Shown: in pieces, positions 31,801-37,574 of the stretch | Layout: each line of letters begins with the position of its first letter | Numbering within the stretch: the stretch's first letter is position 1 | Assembly: GCA_964342465.1 (NCBI GenBank) | Contig: CAYFFQ010000002.1 | Location: 163,763-227,762 of the forward strand | Length of the DNA stretch: 64,000 bases | Origin: MGIIb-Q1 sp964342465 | Lineage (GTDB): Archaea; Thermoplasmatota; Poseidoniia; Poseidoniales; Thalassarchaeaceae | Direction: 5' to 3' | The notes under the pieces: generated by a model | What the model was told of the DNA's origin: nothing | Seen by the model: the letters and a program-made list of their open reading frames with translations, nothing else | The model's database searches: none | Translations under genes and position numbers: made by a program

Positions 31801-33028
31801 ATGCACAGAGTGTCCCGTGATTACCACCGGGGTCATTCTGGTCATCAATCATCCATAGAACGAGGTCGCCCGCTGAGGCTATTCTATTCTGAAAACCAGC
31901 ACGTGCAGAGTATGTGGAGGAGTACGGCACTCCGTTCACCCCATCACTTACCCAATATACGAGCCCTGCTGACTGGTCCCAAAGTCCGTCACCATTGGTG
32001 TCCAGCCCTGCCGTTTCATTACCCCGTCGAATGGCAATCTCTTCACCGAACTGGCCATCCCTGTCAAAGTCGACATAGACCGTCTCGTAGACGCCGGCGG
32101 TGATATCATCCACAACGAGAATATCCACATCGCCGCCGGCCCTTGTCTTCAATGCCGAATCGGGATGTTGGCCGGTATGGTAAACGCCTGAAAGTGAAGG
32201 AGGTATTCCGGAGATGTTGAATCCGGTCAGGTCAAGGAATGAATCATTGTTTGAGTCGTTATCCAAATTCGATGTATCGGAATAATACGAGCCACCATTG
32301 TCTGGATAGGCATCTCCATCTGCCAACCAGATGTCGATACTTCTCGGGTCCCACATGATAGGCCAACCATCGTATGGTGAGGTCGGGTCGTCAACTCGCG
32401 CCTGAGTTCCATTGAGGTCTGGGTGGGCAAAATCAATTCCTGAATCGACCACAGCCACTTTGACACCTCCCCCATCCACGCCCATGAGCCAAGAATCGGC
32501 AGCCCCGTGTAACTGGCCGGTCACAACCGAATTTACTTGAGGTGCATCCCCACTTTCCGAATTGATGGGATTCGGGACTCCGGGGTCCTCGAAGATGGAG
32601 ATGACTCCTCTCACCCCCAACAACTTGGGGACCATCTGTGCGGTTGCAGTTACCTTCCGGTGTTGAATGGAATCTGAATCAATCTCACTTTTTTCAAACG
32701 ATTGACCCCCTTTCAGTAATGCTTGTTCTGCCCCGAATCCGTGTTTTTTCTGCCACTCACCTAATGCATGAAGGTCCCGCGTCAGTACTAACACATCAAC
32801 CATCTCATCTGCGCGGGTGAACCATGATTTTGCCGGTGGATAGATAGTCGGTTGGTCGCTGAAGCGGTATTCCTCGACCAAGTCAGCGGGTTGCGAGACG
32901 GGAGATTCCGCGCTGGTTACCGTGTTTTCAATGAGCAAGAGATTTGGTGAAATCTGCACTATCAGGAAACAGACGAAAAGTGAAGGCATCAACCCTCTAG
33001 ATGCAGACTGCTGTTTGCTGACTACCAT
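25886..33028 (-). CDS. Giant membrane-anchored subtilisin-like (S8) protease
   Basis: Extracellular serine protease of 2,380 residues. A signal peptide (about residues 13-40) leads into a propeptide-like region and an S8 catalytic domain with Asp195 (VVDSGIDFAHPDL), His404 (GNHGTLCASAV) and Ser594 (GGTSLATPIGAG). A long insert separates Asp and His and holds calcium-type DxDxDG loops. About 1,600 residues of beta-sandwich-type repeats follow, including a carbohydrate-binding-like segment with DKFIITDSWSF. A membrane helix near 2271-2293 is followed by a basic RMRKR and an acidic tail, so the protease is displayed on the surface. It is the first gene of the unit with the propeller/TSP3 gene. 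It fits protein degradation by marine heterotrophs. Confidence 0.92.
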   Translation of the reverse strand: MVVSKQQSASRGLMPSLFVCFLIVQISPNLLLIENTVTSAESPVSQPADLVEEYRFSDQPTIYPPAKSWFTRADEMVDVLVLTRDLHALGEWQKKHGFGAEQALLKGGQSFEKSEIDSDSIQHRKVTATAQMVPKLLGVRGVISIFEDPGVPNPINSESGDAPQVNSVVTGQLHGAADSWLMGVDGGGVKVAVVDSGIDFAHPDLNGTQARVDDPTSPYDGWPIMWDPRSIDIWLADGDAYPDNGGSYYSDTSNLDNDSNNDSFLDLTGFNISGIPPSLSGVYHTGQHPDSALKTRAGGDVDILVVDDITAGVYETVYVDFDRDGQFGEEIAIRRGNETAGLDTNGDGLWDQSAGLVYWVSDGVNGVPYSSTYSARAGFQNRIASAGDLVLWMIDDQNDPGGNHGTLCASAVSAQGSIANGKVVGMAPGSELIAVADFYAGGSWMDAWRFLTEGYDGVTDSGDEAQVGSFSFGWSNVHNDGTDQMALYLDWLTRVHSRNTTILVAVGNGGHGYGTTASPGGAHGVVSVGAFSSQTGQPHGGTWGDAAAWSNRGPNAGSRLDPDIVTVGWSATGDRGLNEVTNANSAYRTWGGTSLATPIGAGLVALIYEAWMQEHGVWPDAMTVRNLLMSTAEDRGYDPLVQGAGFADVKRAIEVIKGINGSAWVEPAYWMAGANHGTHREANTNIMMAGQTAWANFTVNNTGLTPLNVSWEGATLTPLAHHSEVWNSSTSLGWDGYQSSRPDLLIPVHIKGDANLSLPAGTSIVRARAALAGAGFDGNNDLSEENRVHVELMRWHDDDGDGRWWTDSNNNSLVDSGEMESSSEYSMVTAHTYASGQSEVRIGQPHKRSGDGILLGVYRRNIRTDVIDPIPIEVDWTAFGPDNNATWLDICSGNTSIQSSGVHHLNCRVNVPVDADPGIRQEQVHITFEASNISHTWAVPVIVNVASDGPMNLSPLPIDGNMSNQSLYSETWLQGAQRWSWRSESGDWKFVTFDWPYNLSGDGAIVMDVDWPDNQYTDVDVFWMSETGHPYYSEDPTAYGQYNLVPEVSSKSEDLGNGKYRWQTSTGGSHEVLIAEATPGIKQMMLHSVRHGVNTNDNPVNISVGLVDAIDGSLTRVVRDWADGEGDEVITIGSTLPIDVSSIEGFGWTQPVLLPSETATQDTPGTWSSSGYTHEIDVEGAELLKVEIDSLATLTDLDLALYRDKNGNGVLDWGSEQIATSGNWNSAEEISIESPTDGKWWAVVHGFDVPSGNVSFWLRQTVIAGNSLLINDFTPLNQSDIVTRFPNGSSELGGRIPISAFDVNLSLSLPQTSGLWEGFIVVNLASGGSIRLAYDYRLEELPPQLQFMTPANLTHTNQTIPLRVEAHDFSGGFSLSELFMDTSPLLEWRNASYTVEGLAEKGGPTHILSDSWSHWNEFATEDGGSHFHLNNGSLVFEAENATSVVAGADGNAPKWVETQLMGETIMASSDNSGWQSSTFSDGDALQYPIEFDNAGTYYLWARMNASNASDDSIHVGLNGSLITQSGPMKVNPSNSWEWTNLGGGPSATPIQFSIPAAGRYNLSIWMYEDGIKLDKFIITDSWSFVASGNPPSTQPIVDMILRSAWLNLTLPADNGWRTFNASLSDVAGRGNSSQLMVNYDDINPTIMVNGWKFLTNNSIMHIEVQTEIGSSLYLNGTEIAVDEDGRGEAELLLHPTYWVNLNGDGNNPSTWDWVDLNTFTLVARDAAGNWNNLEFDVAYDAWGASNYGQQPQIGLLGYSGDSDDGSWRLTELAQTDRLNAKQSPINVELDLFYDTRIVCIQMIDESGIEWQSSCTERNQPPWGDDISQHMRAGAPPPESDLLTLFTVPINHSGLPDGRWQLFVETQDWAGNWGWENFTLLLDREAPLVSWVNPISNETLFDHRLVIEWQLSEYAQHSLTVDGEIVGEFEPGQLGGQFAFELESIGSHQLCLLAQDLSLGPDQNIAIDCIDVNMSDLHYIPTLTAQWNHGIVNSSTVYADLTLGVAQGWVSKLWDGNNWVVQNGSELAGGELKIPVHLTEGENRIRFEVEALDRIYLFELKVTLDSRPPILSIDSPITGEHTAAETINISGECESDLPLTIKTGEGSTYATTCFGGRYSEPISLPENDGEFGISVSSIDSALNSRTVHSTIEVDRTAPLATLSWGDSKCDTQPVKTIFDMHGVANCQLVVRADLLDDDIAFWSLAAKENRQVVASDMGYLPASDHLILEIGDVGRPGLWRVELVLIDHAGNKFTEFVENEFVATEASASAKIVAPGSFLNVIFLCGLFGLPLLAVRMRKRISDEIDPMISPLDPELLLDIKDGEVEESGEIAAVDEGNLNEISIPSSHGPVGRPPASVEELADADATILQQEKDSRINKSK

Positions 33029-33257
33029 TAGCCTTGCGAAAGAGGATGAGTCCTTGAATGAGTCGCAGTGTTGTCTTGAAAGGATAAATCGTCATTCCTC
33101 TACTGGGGGCGTGCCTTGGATAGAGGATTTCGTCAGAAATTGAAGAGGCGATGTATGGCCGTCCAATTTGGCTGCCTGCAAGGGAGGGGATTGCCAACCG
33201 AAAGGCGCTTGGTTGTGCGTCAAGGTCAAAACGGGAGGGCGCTCGCGAGGGGGTACG

Positions 33258-33330
33258 AGTCCCGTAGTGTAGTGGTCCATCATCTCTGGTTTTGGTCCAG
33301 GGGACGCAGGTTCGACTCCTGCCGGGACTA
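33258..33330 (+). tRNA. tRNA-Gln (anticodon TTG)
   Basis: Cloverleaf of 73 nt: acceptor stem AGTCCCG/CGGGACT, anticodon stem TCTGG/CCAGG with loop TTTTGGT giving anticodon TTG, T arm GCAGG-TTCGACT-CCTGC, discriminator A. No intron and no encoded CCA. It is convergent with tRNA-Glu. No clear TATA box is visible 25-35 bp upstream. Confidence 0.93.
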
Positions 33331-33389
33331 TACTTCATCGACAGTGGAGTATTGACTGCGAATCTGTTGTGTGTTCAGTATCTATCCGA

Positions 33390-33779
33390 AGGCTCGAGCA
33401 CCGTCAAACATTGACTACAATCAAGGTGCTCGTGATGGGCCGCTGAACTGGACTGAGCGAATGAAATTAATGACAATCCGAGCGATGGAAGTTTGATGCA
33501 AGGCACGAGCATCGTCAAAGATTGACTACGATCAAGGTGCTCGTGATGGGCAATCAAACTGGACTGAGCGATTCAATCCTCCTAACAAATAAGCGAGGGA
33601 AGTTTGATGCAAGGCACGAGCACCGTCAAAGATTGACTACGATCAAGGTGCTCGTGATGGGCAATCAAACTGGACTGAGCGATTCAATCCTCCTTACAAA
33701 TAAGCGAAGGAAGTTTGATGCAAGGCACGAGCATCGACTGAAACCGATGGAATCACTATGACATTGGATGATAACGAGA
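33390..33779. repeat. 111-bp tandem array between convergent tRNA-Gln and tRNA-Glu
   Basis: Units begin at 33390, 33501, 33612 and 33723, exactly 111 bp apart; the last is partial and runs into tRNA-Glu. Units 2 and 3 are nearly identical. Each of the first three holds a long inverted repeat whose arms read GAGCAC or CACGAGCAY and GTGCTCGTG, with a 25-nt loop containing GTCAA-N3-TTGAC. The partial fourth unit forms a perfect 12-bp inverted repeat, GGCACGAGCATC/GATGCTCGTGCC, whose right arm is the 3' end of tRNA-Glu. The arm sequence CACGAGC is the tRNA-Glu acceptor strand. No protein gene is supported here. Confidence 0.92.
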
Positions 33780-33854
33780 TGCTCGTGCCGGGATTTGAAC
33801 CCGGGTCGACGGATCGAGAGTCCGTCATGATGGGCCGAGCTACACCACACGAGC
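33780..33854 (-). tRNA. tRNA-Glu (anticodon CTC)
   Basis: Cloverleaf of 75 nt on the minus strand: acceptor GCTCGTG/CACGAGC, anticodon stem ACGGA/TCCGT with loop CTCTCGA giving anticodon CTC, T arm CCGGG-TTCAAAT-CCCGG, discriminator A, no encoded CCA. Its 3' end forms one arm of a 12-bp inverted repeat with the flanking 111-bp array. A TATA-like box lies about 30 bp upstream. Confidence 0.93.
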
Positions 33855-33878
33855 CGAGCAACCCGCCGACATACCTTC

Positions 33879-33888
33879 GGTATATCAA
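33879..33888 (-). promoter_or_regulatory. TATA-like box for tRNA-Glu
   Basis: The minus strand reads TTGATATACC about 30 bp before the first base of tRNA-Glu, the spacing expected between an archaeal TATA box and the start site. The same TTGATATA core occurs before the gene at 34108. Confidence 0.6.
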
Positions 33889-34076
33889 CCAAGTGGCGAG
33901 CATCGTGTCTAAGGTTATTGAGCCACAGATGTGCGTTGGTGTTTCTTTCGTCCTTCTAGAACGGAAAGAATCGGGTTTTGATGTTGGATAGGAAGTGTAG
34001 TGGATTCACTTTCACCTAAAATTCACAGCATAGGCATGATTTCACTTTCACTTTTACCCAGCTCCCTTTATCGTTT

Positions 34077-34086
34077 GTTGATATAA
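34077..34086 (+). promoter_or_regulatory. TATA-like box for the 34108-34652 gene pair
   Basis: TTGATATAAC is centred about 26 bp before ATG 34108, so the transcript would begin at or next to the start codon (leaderless). This decides for ATG 34108 against the upstream GTG at 34096. Two copies of TTTCACTTTCAC-like sequence lie 25-60 bp further upstream. Confidence 0.6.
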
Positions 34087-34107
34087 CACCCCGCAGTGGT
34101 TAGGGCC

Positions 34108-34398
34108 ATGCAAACGAGAAGAATTGATGATGAGAATAGTTGCCGTATAGAGGCTGGGGATGTCGAAGTGCCACTGAGAACTTTGAAGAGAAGTTCTACA
34201 GACCTATTGAGTGATGTTTATTCACACACGGGTTTAGTCAGGATGGCGTCTTCTAGTGGACGGATACATCTCGCCCACCCTAACAACAAGAGAGAAGGTG
34301 GGCGGAATGAGGGAGTTCAATCTGCCCACATCAATCCTAAACCTAACTGGCGCAAGTTGATTGAATCGGTCAAGAAGGAGCGAGAGGTGGTCGCATGA
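34108..34398 (+). CDS. Small basic protein of unknown function
   Basis: Protein of 96 residues starting MQTRRIDDENS. It is polar and basic towards the C-terminus (WRKLIESVKKERE), with no membrane segment and no domain that I recognise. It overlaps the next gene by 4 bp (ATGA), a sign of translational coupling, and shares its promoter. The middle (NKREGGRNEG) looks disordered. Since its partner is a winged-helix-like protein, it may act with it in DNA or RNA binding; this is inference from position only. Confidence 0.55.
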   Translation: MQTRRIDDENSCRIEAGDVEVPLRTLKRSSTDLLSDVYSHTGLVRMASSSGRIHLAHPNNKREGGRNEGVQSAHINPKPNWRKLIESVKKEREVVA

Positions 34399-34652
34399 GC
34401 AGAACCAAGAGGCTCAGGCAGGCGGTAGTGGATTATCTTGATGAGAATGGCAGGTCCAACACGGTTGATATTTTCGACCACCTCAATGACCGCTTCTCAT
34501 GGGGGGCAACCATGAATCAGGTCGGCAACATCCTAGCCAAAGACATCAGGTTTGAAAAGGTGGGGCATGTGCGAGATTTCTTTCGCGGTGGCAGATATAC
34601 AGTCTGCATTTGGGACCTCGCATGTCAGAGCGAAGGGGACCATGTTGCGTAG
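34395..34652 (+). CDS. Small winged-helix-like protein
   Basis: Protein of 85 residues. The pattern LRQAVVDYLDENGRSNTVDIFDHL, then GATMNQVGNILAKD and a wing-like FEKVGHVRDFFRGGRYTVCIW, matches a winged helix-turn-helix fold with a basic recognition helix. No ligand or dimerisation domain follows. It is coupled by a 4-bp overlap to the gene before it. A UbiA prenyltransferase gene follows after 35 bp in the same direction. Fold assignment is by secondary-structure pattern, not by a named family. Confidence 0.6.
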   Translation: MSRTKRLRQAVVDYLDENGRSNTVDIFDHLNDRFSWGATMNQVGNILAKDIRFEKVGHVRDFFRGGRYTVCIWDLACQSEGDHVA

Positions 34653-34687
34653 GCATCAAAGGCTAAACGCGACTCCGTACCCGATAG

Positions 34688-35587
34688 ATGACTAGCAAGG
34701 AGTGGTGGACACTCGCCCGCGGCGTCAATGTTGTGATGGGTATTGTCACCGTACCCGTCGGCGCACTCATAGTCGGTGGCATCGCAGAAAGTGATGTTGG
34801 CATTCCCATCGCCTTGCATACTGCGAGTGTGGCCTCGTTTATGTGTGGGTGGAACGCCCTGAACGACATACTGGATAGTGAGGGAGACCGTATCAACCAC
34901 CCCAATAGACCATTGGCGTCCGGAGCGATTTCCATCCTAGCCGCCAAACGATTTTCAATGGCTACCTTCGCCATATCAGCCCTCACATTAATCGGCATCA
35001 TCATTCATGCGGAGATGTATATCGGTCGGTATGAGTGGCTTGATTCAGTCGCAATTTGGTTTACTGCATTGTTTTTGATGACCTCTTACGAATTTGACGG
35101 TATTCCTTTCAGTCCGTCATTAAAAAAACGTGGATTATTGGGGAATCTCTCGGTCTCAGGATTGATAGCCGTAGTTATCGTATTCGGTGCAGCATCCGTT
35201 GGACAAGGGACTGACCCATTACCATGGCTGGTAGCGGTCTGTACAATGATGATTGGGACGGCGCGGGAAATCATCAAAGATGTAGAGGATATGGACGGTG
35301 ATTCTTCAAGAGAGACGCTACCAATGAAAATCGGACCAGAAAAGGCTCGCGCGATTGCCTGGCTCTGTGCATTATTGGGATTCATCAGCATGGGACTTCC
35401 TTTTGCACTTGACCTATTCTCCAAAACCCTCATCGGATTTCTTGGCCCAGCCATGTTTTACCTGTTGATGGTGAAAGCACCAATCGCCAAAGGAGAAGAC
35501 ACAAAGGCCTCGAGGATGCTGAAACGTTCTCTTCTTTTCGGCCTTTTTGGTTTCACGGCCTGTGGTATCATCACCCACCTCGGTTGA
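34688..35587 (+). CDS. ubiA: UbiA-family prenyltransferase, probable digeranylgeranylglyceryl phosphate synthase
   Basis: Membrane prenyltransferase of 299 residues, probably adding the second geranylgeranyl chain in archaeal lipid synthesis. The two aspartate-rich motifs are present: NALNDILDSEGDRINHPNRP (first) and REIIKDVEDMDGD followed by RETLP (second). About eight or nine membrane helices are visible. In archaea this family includes DGGGP synthase and close relatives for quinones or haem; the first motif with NHPNRPL favours the lipid enzyme. The start ATG 34688 follows the winged-helix gene by 35 bp. argF lies convergently beyond a 52-bp gap. Confidence 0.87.
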   Translation: MTSKEWWTLARGVNVVMGIVTVPVGALIVGGIAESDVGIPIALHTASVASFMCGWNALNDILDSEGDRINHPNRPLASGAISILAAKRFSMATFAISALTLIGIIIHAEMYIGRYEWLDSVAIWFTALFLMTSYEFDGIPFSPSLKKRGLLGNLSVSGLIAVVIVFGAASVGQGTDPLPWLVAVCTMMIGTAREIIKDVEDMDGDSSRETLPMKIGPEKARAIAWLCALLGFISMGLPFALDLFSKTLIGFLGPAMFYLLMVKAPIAKGEDTKASRMLKRSLLFGLFGFTACGIITHLG

Positions 35588-35639
35588 GGGAGATTCGATT
35601 ATTATCTCGGATTGCTGCTCTCGGCAACCCTCATCTCCC

Positions 35640-36590
35640 TCAGTACTTCATCAGTTCCTGATAAGTTTCCCATGCCTCTCTGTCGCACAAGTAAGTCAAC
35701 AGTGATATTTGAGCCCACATCCGATTCTCTGCTTGGTCAAACACTACAGAGGCGTCACTGTCAATGACTTCGTCAGTTACTTCTTCTCCACGATGTGCAG
35801 GTAGACAGTGCATGAAGATATAGTCATCATTAGCCTTGGAAACCAACTCTGCATTGACCTGAAACCCATCGAAATCCCTCATCTTGTCTGTCAATCCTTC
35901 TTCCCCCATCGATACGAAGACATCTGTATAGACGACATCGGCCGCAGTGACGGCCTCTGATGGGTCGTTCGTCATTCGTATGACAGAACCAGACTCATCG
36001 GCGAATCGGCGAGCCCTCTCAACTACATCCTCATCGGGTTCGTAGCCCTTGGGAACAGCGAAGTCGATATCACATCCCAGAATGGCACAAGCCAAGAGAA
36101 GGTCGTGTAGTACATTGTTTCCATCTCCGACCCAAGCGACCTTGATTCCTTTCAGTTCCTGCTTGTGCTCGAGAATTGTCATCATATCGGCGGCGGCCTG
36201 ACAGGGATGGTGTTTGTCTGACAGAGCGTTTATGACTGGAACGGTGGCGTTCTGTGCGAGTTCCATTACATCGGAATGAGCGAAACAACGGTAGGTTATA
36301 GCCCCTAAATATCGCGAAAGAACCTGTGCCGTATCACCGACGGTCTCGGATTTGCCTAGTTGGATGTCCCCCTTGAGGAGAGTTAGTGGATGGCCCCCCA
36401 GTTTATTGACACCAACCTCGAAAGAGACCCGCGTTCTTGTACTCGGTTTCTCGTAGATGGACCCGATGGTCATCCCGTCAAGCGGCGTAAAGGTAGGAGC
36501 GACTTCTGCATCCGATTTGAAAGTGACCGCCCACTCCAACAGTGAAAGCAAATCGTCAGAAACATCATCTATTGCCAGCAATCCGACCAT
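35640..36590 (-). CDS. argF: Ornithine carbamoyltransferase
   Basis: Transfers the carbamoyl group from carbamoyl phosphate to ornithine, giving citrulline, or runs in reverse. The carbamoyl-phosphate loop EKPSTRTRVSFEVG is at residues 47-60, DKHHPCQAAADMMT carries the second signature, and HCLPAHRGEEVTDEV with its active-site Cys binds ornithine, separating it from aspartate carbamoyltransferase. Length 316 residues is normal. The ATG overlaps the stop of the GPN GTPase gene by 1 bp. A carbamate kinase gene lies 26 kb away at 62121; the two would share carbamoyl phosphate. No arginine deiminase or argG/argH is in the window. Confidence 0.94.
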   Translation of the reverse strand: MVGLLAIDDVSDDLLSLLEWAVTFKSDAEVAPTFTPLDGMTIGSIYEKPSTRTRVSFEVGVNKLGGHPLTLLKGDIQLGKSETVGDTAQVLSRYLGAITYRCFAHSDVMELAQNATVPVINALSDKHHPCQAAADMMTILEHKQELKGIKVAWVGDGNNVLHDLLLACAILGCDIDFAVPKGYEPDEDVVERARRFADESGSVIRMTNDPSEAVTAADVVYTDVFVSMGEEGLTDKMRDFDGFQVNAELVSKANDDYIFMHCLPAHRGEEVTDEVIDSDASVVFDQAENRMWAQISLLTYLCDREAWETYQELMKY

Positions 36591-37420
36591 TATTCATTCC
36601 ACCCATCTCTCTCGAATCCGATGTCCTCAGCGAATCCATCCCTCGAATCCGCCATCCCCCCAAAGAGGTTCTGAGCGAATGACAGAATATCAGCCAGTCC
36701 CTCTTCCTCCTCGCTGGAGAGGGGAATCAATCCCGGCTCAACCTGAGAATGCTTCATCATCCTCAGTTGACCAATGGCGAATTCGGTTCTCTGCCCACCC
36801 GCTTCATCGTAAAGAGCGGCTTCGAGGGCATCGAGACTGTCACCCCATTCTAGTACCCTCTCCAATGCCTCTTCATCGAGGAGGTCAGCCTTGGAGAGGA
36901 AGTTTGCTGCCGGCAATCCCAGTCTGAAATGAACAATGTTGGAGAGTAACATCTGCGACACGAATCCAGATGCTGTGCGTGAGAGCATCGGGTCAAAGAG
37001 GAAAATCAGAGCCGCTCTGCCTTGACCCAACACCTCGACAAAATGGCTTGATGCCTCGCGGAATGCAAACAATTCCACCTGCCCAGGAGTGTCTATCACC
37101 ATCAAGTCACCTGCGAGGCCATCTAATTCCTGTTGAATTTCATGCGCTTGAGCAGCAACTAGGTCTGCAGCCAGTATCTGCGCTCCATTGGGACCAAGGT
37201 CGTATTCACCCATGACTTCGGATAGCGAAATGAGTTCCCTGACATCGAATTCGGGGTCATAGTGAACTCTCTCAGCCCCGGGGTCCAGGTTGATGGTAAG
37301 GGCTTCTATCTCTAGGAAGCGAGCCCACCTTTGGAAGGCTGTGACCAAAGTGCTCTTGCCAGCGCCTGCCGTTCCAACCACAAAAAGCACCGGCGGCGCG
37401 GTACCATCTCCACCTGCCAT
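36590..37420 (-). CDS. GPN-loop GTPase
   Basis: Small GTPase of the GPN (XAB1/ATP-bind) family; eukaryotic relatives help assemble RNA polymerase II. G1 GTAGAGKST is near residues 17-25, LDPGAE and the defining GPNG loop follow, then DTPGQVE (G3) and SKADLL (G4). The insert HYDPEFDVRELIS is typical. The frame opens at a TTG (37450), but ATG 37420 is preferred; length 276 residues. It shares 1 bp with argF downstream and is divergent from the polyproline protein gene. A related role in archaeal transcription or assembly is possible but untested. Confidence 0.92.
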   Translation of the reverse strand: MAGGDGTAPPVLFVVGTAGAGKSTLVTAFQRWARFLEIEALTINLDPGAERVHYDPEFDVRELISLSEVMGEYDLGPNGAQILAADLVAAQAHEIQQELDGLAGDLMVIDTPGQVELFAFREASSHFVEVLGQGRAALIFLFDPMLSRTASGFVSQMLLSNIVHFRLGLPAANFLSKADLLDEEALERVLEWGDSLDALEAALYDEAGGQRTEFAIGQLRMMKHSQVEPGLIPLSSEEEEGLADILSFAQNLFGGMADSRDGFAEDIGFERDGWNE

Positions 37421-37574
37421 GGTGCAATCGCCCCACCCACAGTTATTCAAGGATTCGTCATTCCTTCATCAGGTGGCCAAAATGTCGGTAGTGGTGAAGG
37501 TTGACCATTATTTGACAATTGTTATAGAAGGAGACTCTTTGGCGAACCTCGCCCCTATCAGGGAGAGAGATACA

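Noticed and set aside
33390..33779. CRISPR array or protein gene (frames at 33522-33761)
   Set aside because: Exact 111-bp tandem period without spacers; frames just follow the period, which is a multiple of three.
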